DNA of 7,633 bases, from assembly GCA_049601975.1 (NCBI GenBank), contig JBMYRC010000172.1:1-7633 (forward strand). Reading direction: 5' to 3'. Shown here piece after piece: positions 1-6,166 of the stretch (its first letter is position 1; each line of letters begins with the position of its first letter). Source of the DNA: UBA6544 sp049601975 (lineage in GTDB: Bacteria; Pseudomonadota; Alphaproteobacteria; UBA8366). The position numbers were made by a program, and so were the translations under genes. The notes beneath the pieces are model-generated. The model was not told the DNA's origin. It searched no databases and saw only the letters and a program-made list of their open reading frames with translations.

Positions 1-357
1 GGCCGGGATGGCGGCGATGCGATCCTGCAAGAGATCGCGGAGCGACTGAAAGTGTGTGTTCGCGAAATGGATACAGCCGCACGATTACGAAGCGACCGGT
101 TTGCGCTGGTTGTCTCGAATTTCGAAGACCGAGAGACCGTCATCACCGTCGCGCGTAGGGTTCAGGAAAGTTTGAAGGAGCCATTTATCGTCGATGGCAA
201 GTCCATTCCCATATCACCGAGAGTTGGCATCGCGGTCTATCCGGAACACGGCTCAAGCGCCAATGAATTATTCAGTCATGCGGAACTCAGCGTGCACGAC
301 GCGGAAATCTATAGCACCGCTTCCGCAGCGGGCGTGGCCAGTGGGACAGTAGCCTAG
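1..357 (+). CDS. C-terminal part of a degenerate GGDEF-domain protein (5' end outside window)
   Basis: The open frame enters from the left edge and ends at TAG 355-357, leaving 118 visible residues. They match the second half of a diguanylate cyclase (GGDEF) domain: the G-x-D-x-G-D-x-x-L-x-x-x-A-x-x-L helix at residues 1-16, the strand around the active-site loop, and the late V-G-I-A-V-Y-P segment. The active-site signature is destroyed: where GG(D/E)EF belongs, residues 30-34 read RSDRF, so cyclase activity is very unlikely. The inhibitory-site motif RxxD is kept (REMD, residues 21-24) at the canonical five-residue distance. Known enzymes with a dead active site and an intact I-site can act as c-di-GMP receptors; that role here is inference. 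The usual C-terminal A-D-x-A-x-Y-x-A-K helix is also degraded, and no EAL domain follows. The N-terminal sensor part cannot be seen. It converges on the esterase gene with a 12-nt gap. Confidence 0.85.
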   Translation, partial: GRDGGDAILQEIAERLKVCVREMDTAARLRSDRFALVVSNFEDRETVITVARRVQESLKEPFIVDGKSIPISPRVGIAVYPEHGSSANELFSHAELSVHDAEIYSTASAAGVASGTVA

Positions 358-372
358 GGTCTTTTCGCCCTA
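355..372. other. Short inverted repeat spanning two convergent stop codons
   Basis: TAGGG and CCCTA form a 5-bp stem (6 bp with a T-G wobble on the + strand) around an 8-nt loop. The left arm contains the stop of the GGDEF gene and the right arm the stop of the convergent esterase gene. No T-tract follows on either strand, so it is not a convincing intrinsic terminator, but it is the only structure in the 12-nt gap. Confidence 0.3.
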
Positions 373-1266
373 CGTGGCGAAGAGTCTGTCGCAATACTTA
401 CCGATACTTTCAATCGCCTGTTGGCCCTCATCCAAGATATGGGCGCTCATGTGCCAGCCGTGGAACATATCCTCCCAGGCTTCGTATTCGACACTGACGC
501 CCGCGGCCTTGGCGGCCTCCGCGAGACGCGCGCTGTCGTCGAGCAAGGTTTCTGCCGAGCCGACTTGTATGAGGAGTGGCGGTAACCTCTTTAAATCGCC
601 GAATAACGGGGACGCCAATGGCGTTTTCGCGTCTGCGCCGTCAAGATAGTATCCCGCCATGCGGTCGAGATATGCCTTGCTGATGACCACATCTTCATCT
701 GACTTCGATTGCATGCTGTCGCCGGATTGAGTGAGGTCGGTCCAAGCACTCATCGGGACCGCGGCGGCGGGAAGCGGATCGCCTTCATCCTTCAGTTTCA
801 GCAACAGCGCCATCGTCAGGCCGCCACCGGCAGAGACACCTCCGACGACTATCTGCGAAGCATCGACGCCCTGGCCGAGCAGCCATTTATAGGCCGCATA
901 GGTATCGTCTACGCCTGCCGGGAACGGGTCTTCGGGGGCCAAGCGATAATCGATGGAGAGGCAGCGCATGCCGGTCGCTTCGGAAATCCGCGCCGCCGTC
1001 GAACGTGTGGCCGCCACGGAGCCGCGATAGTAGCCGCCACCGTGGATAAACAGGAACACCTTGTCGCGTGCGACGCCCGCCACTTCGATCCACTCGGCGG
1101 GAACGCCGTCCGCGTCGACCGCTTCACACGTGGTCCCGTCTGGCAGCGGGATGGCCGAGCCGCTCGCTTTATGCGTGCCGCGCAATTCCTCGAGGGTTTT
1201 ATCATCCTTATAGGCGTCGGCGCGTTTTGCGGCCAAAATCTTCTCAAGTGCGGGGCTGGTGGCCAT
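370..1266 (-). CDS. HSL-family alpha/beta hydrolase (carboxylesterase)
   Basis: This 298-residue protein has the full hormone-sensitive-lipase (bacterial family IV) layout. The oxyanion-hole motif HGGGY is at residues 75-79, the conserved YRLAPE at 107-112 is followed by DPFPA, and the nucleophile elbow G-V-S-A-G at 143-147 gives Ser145. The acidic residue is probably Glu239 in G-S-A-E-T-L-L-D-D, and the catalytic histidine is His269 in M-F-H-G-W. The elbow carries Val where subfamilies usually have Asp or Thr. The family hydrolyses short acyl or aromatic esters in the cytoplasm; no signal peptide is seen. The ATG is supported by AAGGAG (1274-1279 on the complement) 7 nt upstream. The gene lies 39 nt after a dienelactone hydrolase-like gene and is probably co-transcribed with it. 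The natural substrate cannot be told from sequence. Confidence 0.93.
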   Translation of the reverse strand: MATSPALEKILAAKRADAYKDDKTLEELRGTHKASGSAIPLPDGTTCEAVDADGVPAEWIEVAGVARDKVFLFIHGGGYYRGSVAATRSTAARISEATGMRCLSIDYRLAPEDPFPAGVDDTYAAYKWLLGQGVDASQIVVGGVSAGGGLTMALLLKLKDEGDPLPAAAVPMSAWTDLTQSGDSMQSKSDEDVVISKAYLDRMAGYYLDGADAKTPLASPLFGDLKRLPPLLIQVGSAETLLDDSARLAEAAKAAGVSVEYEAWEDMFHGWHMSAHILDEGQQAIESIGKYCDRLFAT

Positions 1267-1305
1267 GTTTTTTCTCCTTGTGGCTTAAGGTCAGCAGTCT
1301 GGGAA

Positions 1306-2046
1306 TCAACCGAGGTTGCGGCGGTAGAGAGCGATCAATCGCTCCCAGTGTCGTTCGGCGGCGGGCAGGTCGTAGCACCAGCGTTCGGGGAACGCGAAAC
1401 CGTGGTGCACGCCGGGCTGCATTTCCAGCTCGCCCTTGGCGCCGGATGCATCGAACAGGTTTTTCAATTCTTTGACCATTTCCGGCGGCGCTAATTCGTC
1501 ATGCTCGGCACAGGAAATATAGAGTTCGCCTTTTGCCTTGCCGAGGTTCAAATGCGGACTTTCCTCCGCGTCGCTGACCAGCCAGGTACCATAGAACGAC
1601 GCGGCGGCGGCAACCCGGTCCGGGAAACGTGCGGCGGCGGCCAGCGAAAATGGTCCGCTCAAACAATATCCGTGCGTTCCGACGGGGCCGGGTTTCACCT
1701 CATCCTGGGCGTCAACATAGGCCAGCATATCGGCGAAGTCCTGCATCACCGGCGGGATCGTCATCTTGGTGCGGACTGCGCGCATGCGGGTGTTCTCCGC
1801 ACTGTCCTTTTCCAACACGTCGGGGCCGTATTTTGTGTCCTTGCCCGCGCGGTAATAAAGGTTGGGGAGCATCACATAATAGCCGACCGATGCGAGGCGC
1901 CGGGTCATTTGGTAAAGCTCTTCGCGAATACCGGGTGCGTCCATCAGCATGAAAATGGCGGGGAAGGGGCCACCGCGATCAGGGCGGCAGACAAACGTCT
2001 CCATTTCGCCGTCGGTCATCTTAATGTCGAGGACTTCTTCGATCAT
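1306..2046 (-). CDS. Dienelactone hydrolase family protein
   Basis: This 246-residue alpha/beta hydrolase is of the dienelactone hydrolase family. The family's cysteine nucleophile elbow is visible as G-Y-C-L-S-G (residues 126-131, Cys128). The acid is Asp183 in A-E-H-D-E, and the histidine is His215 in H-H-G-F-A-F-P-E-R, typical of the family. Length and order of motifs are normal for a complete single-domain member. Characterised relatives open dienelactones in chlorocatechol breakdown, but many members are general hydrolases, and no aromatic ring-cleavage genes are nearby. GGAG (complement of 2054-2057) lies 7 nt before the ATG. It is the first gene of a two-gene minus-strand unit with the HSL-type esterase. 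The upstream 200 nt separate it from the divergent small-ORF unit; no clear minus-strand promoter was identified there. Confidence 0.92.
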   Translation of the reverse strand: MIEEVLDIKMTDGEMETFVCRPDRGGPFPAIFMLMDAPGIREELYQMTRRLASVGYYVMLPNLYYRAGKDTKYGPDVLEKDSAENTRMRAVRTKMTIPPVMQDFADMLAYVDAQDEVKPGPVGTHGYCLSGPFSLAAAARFPDRVAAAASFYGTWLVSDAEESPHLNLGKAKGELYISCAEHDELAPPEMVKELKNLFDASGAKGELEMQPGVHHGFAFPERWCYDLPAAERHWERLIALYRRNLG

Positions 2047-2158
2047 CTGGGGGCTCCGTGCAGAACAATTGTCAGCTACGGAATCTAAGTCGATGGATGC
2101 TAGTGGAAACCGCTAACAAAGCCGCTTGCTGTTATAAGGTTTGAGGAATGATAAAAAA

Positions 2159-2188
2159 TTGTTCCGCAACCAAATCTAGGGGCTATCT
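2159..2188 (+). promoter_or_regulatory. Possible sigma70-like promoter for the small-ORF unit
   Basis: TTGTTC (2159-2164) and CTATCT (2183-2188) are separated by 18 nt. This resembles weak alphaproteobacterial -35/-10 hexamers and would place the start of transcription about 55 nt before the small ORF. The match is modest and other hexamer pairs are possible. Confidence 0.3.
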
Positions 2189-2233
2189 TTCAGAATTAAG
2201 TTGGGGCAGACTACGTGTAGTGGTGAAACAATC

Positions 2234-2247
2234 GAAAGGAGGTGATC
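2234..2247 (+). promoter_or_regulatory. Extended Shine-Dalgarno sequence
   Basis: GAAAGGAGGTGATC is complementary over about 14 nt to the 3' tail of 16S rRNA as found in alphaproteobacteria (13 nt without the first G). Ordinary ribosome-binding sites in this window match 4-6 nt. The AGGAGG core ends 7 nt before ATG 2250, an ideal spacing, and this decides the start of the small ORF. Confidence 0.75.
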
Positions 2248-2249
2248 TG

Positions 2250-2327
2250 ATGTCAAGAATGAGTGCCCGTGCGAGTGGTTTTGGTGCCCAACGAGGACAG
2301 AAGAGCAACCTCTCCGGTCAACGTTAG
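2250..2327 (+). CDS. 25-residue basic peptide, unrecognised
   Basis: The reading frame ATG 2250 to TAG 2325-2327 encodes 25 residues rich in Ser, Gly, Arg and Gln with no acidic residue. It starts MSRMSARASGFGA and ends SNLSGQR. It is too short for routine gene calling. Three things argue that it is translated: an exceptionally long Shine-Dalgarno match at the right distance, a clean stop, and a strong intrinsic terminator 44 nt later that closes a compact unit. It has no signal peptide or membrane segment. I do not recognise a family. It may be a real microprotein, or a leader ORF or ribosome-loading site within a small RNA. It points away from the hydrolase pair and stands alone on its strand before the AT-rich region. 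Confidence 0.5.
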   Translation: MSRMSARASGFGAQRGQKSNLSGQR

Positions 2328-2346
2328 CGGCGCGCATAAATAGTTA

Positions 2347-2364
2347 GGGCCCATCGCACGGCCC
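2347..2364 (+). other. Small hairpin before the terminator
   Basis: GGGCC (2347-2351) and GGCCC (2360-2364) form a 5-bp GC-only stem with an 8-nt loop, 6 nt before the terminator stem. It could be a structural element of the short transcript's 3' end. Confidence 0.4.
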
Positions 2365-2370
2365 ATTCGG

Positions 2371-2405
2371 AAAGGCGGTCCCAACGGACCGCCTTTCTTC
2401 TTTTT
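2371..2405 (+). terminator. Strong intrinsic (rho-independent) terminator
   Basis: AAAGGCGGTCC and GGACCGCCTTT form a perfect 11-bp stem around the tetraloop CAAC (2371-2396), followed by the T-rich run CTTCTTTTT. The T-tract lies only on the + side, so it ends the unit containing the 25-codon ORF. No T-tract is found on the other side. Confidence 0.9.
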
Positions 2406-2624
2406 AGAAGAAAAGCCACCGAAGCTGTGCCTGATCACGGGATATGTTCCATCGGTAAGAAGCTTTAGCACGATACGATGTTTCAAGGATTGGTTGGATA
2501 AATAGATTGGGTGTAATGCAATCGTGAGGCAACGAGGCATGTTGGTCCGGTTCGACTACGAAGATGCGGGGGCAGCGTCGGAGAGGGCGCCTTCGGTATG
2601 TCGTCCCGCCGATAGAAGTGGAAA
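2406..2624. other. Non-coding stretch, nothing recognised
   Basis: Between the terminator and the AT-rich core there is ordinary mixed-composition sequence. The minus-strand frame 2253-2540 runs through the terminator and the small ORF, and has no family signature. No tRNA, repeat family or insertion-sequence end was recognised. Confidence 0.5.
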
Positions 2625-2990
2625 AAAATAGAGACGCATTTGTGCTAAGTAATAACAGATATTTTTCTGATTATTAAAGTTGTGAGTTATTATAAGTATA
2701 ATGATAATATCACTGTAATGGATAAATCATTGAAATAATATAAATGTAATGCGGTATTTATTTTAATAAAATGAAAAAAATCATAATTAATACTGAATTA
2801 ATGAATTAAATTCTGTTGAAAATATTATATTATTTTAATTAAATAAGATGTATTGGTATAATTTCTTTATTAAGTATCGTCAGTAAGTAATATTGATTAT
2901 ATTTATGAAGTTATATTATAAATTATTTTAATTATAATTAATGCTGATGTTTATGTTTTTATTTATAGTTTGCGTGTTCTCGTTTTATTA
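2625..2990. other. Extremely AT-rich non-coding island
   Basis: A hand count of 2641-2940 gives 48 G or C in 300 bases (16%), while the flanking genes are clearly GC-rich. Stops occur in all + frames and the longest + strand ATG frames checked are only 8-16 codons, without ribosome-binding sites. Internal structure includes the 14-bp palindrome TTAATTATAATTAA (2928-2941) and a tandem TGAATTAA pair (2794-2809). It lies between the terminator of the short + unit and the 3' end of the minus-strand dioxygenase gene, so no promoter is required here. Possible readings are the remnant of an acquired element, a binding region for an AT-preferring nucleoid protein, or a decaying spacer. No DnaA box of the TTATCCACA type was seen. 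Confidence 0.85.
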
Positions 2991-3031
2991 GGCGATTAGT
3001 AAATTAGAGGGATAGCTTAACCTATCACCGA

Positions 3032-3922
3032 CTAAGACGTCGGCGTGCCTCGCAGGCAGGTCCGGTGCAACACGCGGGGATATTTTGCGGCGTCGAAATT
3101 GGCCTCAGCCCGGTGTAGCAGGCACCGGTTGTCCCACATCAGCATGTCGCCCGGTCGCCAAGTGTGGCGGTAGAGAAATTGGGGCTGCGTCGCATGGGCT
3201 TCCAGTTCCAGAATCAAGGCGCGGCCTTTCTCGAACGGCCAGCCTTCGATGTGGGAGGCGTGCATGCCGGCGAAGATCGCGGCGCGGCTGGTCTCCGGGT
3301 GGATGCGGGCCAGGGGATGGGTGTTGTCGGGCGCATCGGCGAGTTCTTCGGCCGACATCTCGCGGCCTTCGTTCTCGCGCGACAGCCGCCAGCTGTGGAC
3401 GACCTTGAGATCGCGGATTTCCGCTTGGCGCTCAGTGCTCAATCCCTCGAACGCGGCGTACATGTTGACGAACACCGTATCGCCGCCGTCGGGCGGCAAG
3501 GTGATGGCGTGGAGGATCGTTGCCATCGACGGCGCGGGCCGGAAGGATTTGTCGGTGTGCCACATATCTGAGCGGACCTTGCCCATCGGCTTTCCGTCTT
3601 CACCCAGATTGTTCACGATATGCACCAGGGGCAGATCATTCGTGCCCTTATTGCGCGCGGTGTGGCGCTCCAACGTGCCGAACTGTTCAGTGAAGGCGAC
3701 CTGTTGCTCCTTCGTCAGGTCTTGATCGCGAAAGACGAGGAGCTGATGATCGAGGAACGCTTGGTGGAGTTGACCACGCGTGTCCGCGTCGAGCGGTTCC
3801 GTGAGATCGAGCCCAACGATTTCCGCCGCCATCAGCGCGGAGAGCGACCGGAGTTCCCAAGCCGATTGAGGCGGCGATGCGGAATGTACGCCATCAGCGG
3901 CGTTAGTGGCGATGCTTGCCAT
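3032..3922 (-). CDS. TauD/TfdA-family 2-oxoglutarate-dependent dioxygenase
   Basis: With the start at 3922 this is a 296-residue Fe(II)/2-oxoglutarate dioxygenase of the taurine/2,4-D dioxygenase family. The iron triad is visible: H-x-D in W-H-T-D-K-S-F (His122, Asp124) and the distal His270 in D-N-R-C-L-L-H-R. The 2-oxoglutarate-binding arginine is probably Arg287 in V-L-H-R-T, by position relative to TauD. The family-typical H-P-L-A-R-I-H-P-E-T-S-R segment is at 202-213. Members oxidise taurine, alkyl sulfates, phenoxyacids or other small acids; the substrate here is not determined. An in-frame ATG at 3952 would add ten residues, but the 3922 ATG has AAGGAA about 9 nt upstream and the earlier one has no good site. 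The gene overlaps the end of the upstream periplasmic-protein gene by 20 nt, indicating one operon. Confidence 0.92.
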   Translation of the reverse strand: MASIATNAADGVHSASPPQSAWELRSLSALMAAEIVGLDLTEPLDADTRGQLHQAFLDHQLLVFRDQDLTKEQQVAFTEQFGTLERHTARNKGTNDLPLVHIVNNLGEDGKPMGKVRSDMWHTDKSFRPAPSMATILHAITLPPDGGDTVFVNMYAAFEGLSTERQAEIRDLKVVHSWRLSRENEGREMSAEELADAPDNTHPLARIHPETSRAAIFAGMHASHIEGWPFEKGRALILELEAHATQPQFLYRHTWRPGDMLMWDNRCLLHRAEANFDAAKYPRVLHRTCLRGTPTS

Positions 3923-4463
3923 CGTGTTCGGTTCCTTGTCCGGTATCCTCATATCCGCGCAGCTGGTTATAGCGCTTCACTTGATGGTGGGTGAGCAAGG
4001 GCAGTGTGGCAAGATGCGTCTTCAAATGGACGAGGCGGAGCTGTCCCCGCAGCCGTGCCGATTCGGTGATCAAACCTTCCAGCGTGGCTGGGGTGACCGT
4101 CCCCGCGGCGAAGGCAGCGTCGAGCGCCTTTTCCGCCGCGATGAATTGGCTGCCGACGGTGCGGGCTTCGGCGTTCATAACGGCAAACAGGGTTTGGATT
4201 CGGTCTGTTTGAGACGCGGTCAAGCCGATCTCCGCCTTCAATTCCAAGAGATGGGCGGGGCCGGGAAAACCGTTAAGCTCCGCCGGTTTGGCGAAGCCCC
4301 AACCGCGACCGGCCGCCAAGTCTCCGATGTCTTTTTGCGAGAGGGCCTTGATGGTGCGGCCTTGTTCGCCGCCATACGGTGTCGAGTTGCTTGCTGCCAG
4401 GGCCACACCCCCGGCGACGGCGACGAGTAGGAGTGTCGATATCAAACGCAAAGATCGTTGCAT
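3903..4463 (-). CDS. Spy/CpxP-like periplasmic protein
   Basis: This 186-residue protein begins with a clear signal peptide: basic M-Q-R-S-L-R, a hydrophobic stretch to about residue 22 and A-L-A/A cleavage near 24. The mature part is helical and carries two LTxxQ motifs, LTASQ (81-85) and LTHHQ (157-161), the hallmark of the Spy/CpxP/CnrX-like family of periplasmic chaperones and metal or envelope-stress sensors. The C-terminus is short and histidine-containing (E-H-D-G-K-H-R-H), which could bind metal; that is inference. The ATG at 4463 was chosen because the signal peptide starts there and GAGGA lies just upstream. A longer open frame to 4655 only reads through the phosphatase gene in another frame. 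It sits 32 nt after the HAD gene and overlaps the dioxygenase start by 20 nt. Why a periplasmic protein is placed between two cytoplasmic enzymes is unclear. Confidence 0.82.
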   Translation of the reverse strand: MQRSLRLISTLLLVAVAGGVALAASNSTPYGGEQGRTIKALSQKDIGDLAAGRGWGFAKPAELNGFPGPAHLLELKAEIGLTASQTDRIQTLFAVMNAEARTVGSQFIAAEKALDAAFAAGTVTPATLEGLITESARLRGQLRLVHLKTHLATLPLLTHHQVKRYNQLRGYEDTGQGTEHDGKHRH

Positions 4464-4495
4464 GTTGTCCTCGTCCTCTATGGGGAGGGGCGAAA

Positions 4496-5164
4496 TCAAT
4501 CGAGATATTTCGTCAATTCGCTCATTCGATTGATGACTATATGGGCCCCGGCATTGCTCAGCGCAATGTCGCCGAACGGCGCCAAACCGACGACCCGCAT
4601 TCCGGCGGTGCACGCGGCGCGAATGCCTGTGGCGCTGTCTTCGACGACAACGCAATACGCGGGCTCGAATCCTTCCGAGCGGGCCGCGTGGAGGAATAGG
4701 TCTGGCGCGGGCTTAGGTCGTTCCACCATATCCGCCGAATAGATGTGACCTTCGACCCGTGGCCAAATACCCGTTGCGCCGAGTGTGATTTTCATTTTGT
4801 GGACAGGTCCTTGGCTCGCCACGCAAAATGGAATGTTTTTCGCTTTCAAAGTGTCGAGTACGTCGAGCACGCCGGGAATCGCGGTGATTTCTTCACGGAA
4901 AGCATCGAACATGCGCTCATAGTGCTCCGCCAGCCAAGTCTCACCGAGGTCGACCTCAAGATGCTCTTCGACCTCGCGTTGGACCTCGATTAAGCGACCG
5001 CCCTTGAACCGTGCGATGGACTCCGCCGTCGTCATCGGCCAACCGGCGGCGGTAATATCATTGGCCAAAACGCGATTCGAAATCGGTTCGCTATCAACGA
5101 GCACGCCATCGCAATCAAAAATAACCAATGTAGGGGCACTCTTGATGGTTGTTCGCTGATTCAT
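4496..5164 (-). CDS. HAD-superfamily hydrolase, subfamily IA (beta-phosphoglucomutase/phosphatase-like)
   Basis: This 222-residue HAD enzyme has all four core motifs. Motif I is F-D-C-D-G-V-L-V-D-S-E-P with nucleophile Asp17 and acid/base Asp19. Motif II is V-A-S-Q-G with Ser117, motif III Lys151 in R-P-K-P-A-P, and motif IV V-V-E-D-S with Glu175/Asp176. A helical C1 cap occupies about residues 28-95. The D-G-V-L-V-D-S-E-P form and R-P-K-P-A-P-D-L-F resemble the beta-phosphoglucomutase/sugar-phosphate phosphatase branch; the exact substrate is unknown. The ATG at 5164 is preferred; a TTG nine nucleotides earlier (5173) would add three residues but has no better ribosome-binding site. It is the first gene of a three-gene minus-strand group. 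Only 41 bp separate it from the divergent PAS_5 gene, so their promoters must overlap each other or the coding starts. Confidence 0.92.
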   Translation of the reverse strand: MNQRTTIKSAPTLVIFDCDGVLVDSEPISNRVLANDITAAGWPMTTAESIARFKGGRLIEVQREVEEHLEVDLGETWLAEHYERMFDAFREEITAIPGVLDVLDTLKAKNIPFCVASQGPVHKMKITLGATGIWPRVEGHIYSADMVERPKPAPDLFLHAARSEGFEPAYCVVVEDSATGIRAACTAGMRVVGLAPFGDIALSNAGAHIVINRMSELTKYLD

Positions 5165-5205
5165 GCTTTTCAATTACAAAATAAGACGGATAGAATCCAC
5201 GGTAT

Positions 5206-5778
5206 ATGTATAAATCCGAGGCCTTCCCAGAGATATGTTTCGAGAATGAGAACGCGAAATTATTTGCGGATTATTGGTCGTCTCTGCCGAAGGTCGGGTT
5301 GGTGCCGATGCGTTCGTCCTTCGATCCGTGCGACGTTCCGACCATTCTGTCGACTTTCGAGATACATGAGTTCCGCGATCCCGATAATATAATCGTTCGC
5401 TTGTCGGGTGCGGAACTTGCCGACCGTTATGGTTTCGATATTACGGGCAAGAACTATCTCGATGTCGTCCAGTCCGATCGCAGGGATAAGGTTCGGCGGG
5501 CGCTGTCCCATATCGTCGACCATCCGTGCGGCATGCTGGTCTATATCGAGGGTGCGCGGGAATCCGGCTTGGTCCAGGTAAGCGAATCCGTCGGGTTTCC
5601 ATTTCGTGATAATGACGGCGATATCACCCAAGTGATCTATCAAGATAATTTATGTGACCCGGTGAGCTATTGGGATTACCGCAGCGATCAGCGAAAGGAT
5701 TCGCGGGCTCTTCGCCGTCTCTATATCGATATCGGGAAGGGCATTCCGGATTGGTGTCACGGCGAAGATAGCGCGTGA
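5206..5778 (+). CDS. PAS_5-type PAS domain protein
   Basis: This 190-residue protein resembles the alphaproteobacterial PAS_5 family. The family's opening segment, L-P-x-x-G-x-x-P-x-R-x-x-F-D-P followed by a P-x-x-L-x-x-x-x-I-x-E pattern, is at residues 27-55, and V-R-L-S-G-A-E-L-A-D-R-Y-G-F-D-I-T-G is at 64-81. A helix with D-R-R-D-K-V and later strands complete the fold. There is no kinase, cyclase or DNA-binding domain, so it is a stand-alone PAS module; the family's ligand and partner are generally unknown. The ATG at 5206 has only a weak ACGG-type upstream site. It is followed after 10 nt by the EthD-domain gene, so the two are probably co-transcribed. Confidence 0.8.
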   Translation: MYKSEAFPEICFENENAKLFADYWSSLPKVGLVPMRSSFDPCDVPTILSTFEIHEFRDPDNIIVRLSGAELADRYGFDITGKNYLDVVQSDRRDKVRRALSHIVDHPCGMLVYIEGARESGLVQVSESVGFPFRDNDGDITQVIYQDNLCDPVSYWDYRSDQRKDSRALRRLYIDIGKGIPDWCHGEDSA

Positions 5779-5788
5779 GGAGTTCGTC

Positions 5789-6160
5789 ATGATCAAGCTT
5801 ACATTCTGTTTGCGCCGTTTGCCGCATCTCTCACGCGAGGAATTTCAAGCGCATTGGATCGGTCCTCACCGGGAAATCATGATCCGCCACAAGGCGGCAC
5901 TGGGTTATCGGCGTTATGTGCAGGCCCACACGATCAGCGGGGAGACGGCGGCTCGGATTGAGGGAAATCGTGGCGGGCCCGAGCCTTATGACGGGACGGC
6001 GGAGGTCTGGTACGACGATATGGAGAGTTTCGAGCGATCGATATCGTCGGACGCGGGGAAGATCGCCGGGCGTGAACTCATTGAGGACGAAAAGCGCTTC
6101 ATCGACATGGCGAACTTGCCCGTCTGGCTGTCGGAAGAGAAAGTAATCGAGGAAGCTTGA
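5789..6160 (+). CDS. EthD-domain protein (dimeric alpha+beta barrel)
   Basis: This 123-residue protein matches the EthD domain. It opens with the strand-helix pattern I-K-L-T-F-C-L-R-R-L-P-H-L-S-R-E-E-F, then H-W-I-G-P-H (residues 22-27), and a second ferredoxin-like half with Y-D-G-T-A-E-V-W-Y-D-D (67-77) and D-E-x-x-F-I-D (100-106). EthD-type proteins are small cytoplasmic dimeric barrels found near oxygenases and hydrolases. Some are required for ether or polyketide breakdown, but most have no defined activity. GAGGAG (5777-5782, overlapping the stop of the PAS_5 gene) lies 6 nt before the ATG. It ends 6 nt from the stop of the convergent small exported-protein gene. Confidence 0.85.
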   Translation: MIKLTFCLRRLPHLSREEFQAHWIGPHREIMIRHKAALGYRRYVQAHTISGETAARIEGNRGGPEPYDGTAEVWYDDMESFERSISSDAGKIAGRELIEDEKRFIDMANLPVWLSEEKVIEEA

Positions 6161-6166
6161 ACTGCC

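Noticed and set aside
709..1494. 261-codon open frame on the + strand
   Set aside because: It lies antisense across two well-supported hydrolase genes, has no family resemblance, and is explained by GC-rich codon use on the other strand.
2253..2540. 95-codon minus-strand frame
   Set aside because: It runs through the intrinsic terminator and the small + ORF, and its translation is low-complexity with no family resemblance.
2540..2590. tRNA remnant suggested by GGTTCGA at about 2549
   Set aside because: The flanking bases do not form a T-arm, and no acceptor or anticodon arm can be drawn.
2625..2990. Replication origin
   Set aside because: The AT-richness would suit an unwinding element, but no DnaA boxes, repeated iterons or replication genes are seen nearby.
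2941..2991. 16-codon hydrophobic frame (MLMFMFLFIV...) in the AT-rich island
   Set aside because: It has no ribosome-binding site. T-rich DNA gives hydrophobic codons by composition alone.
3027..3042. Hairpin CCGAC/GTCGG at the dioxygenase stop as a terminator
   Set aside because: It has a 5-bp stem and no T-run follows on the minus strand.
3923..3952. Upstream ATG (3952) as the dioxygenase start
   Set aside because: It has a weak ribosome-binding site and a larger overlap with the upstream gene; ATG 3922 has AAGGAA at good spacing.
3906..4430. 174-codon + frame over the Spy-like gene
   Set aside because: It mirrors the minus-strand gene, which has a signal peptide, LTxxQ motifs and a ribosome-binding site.
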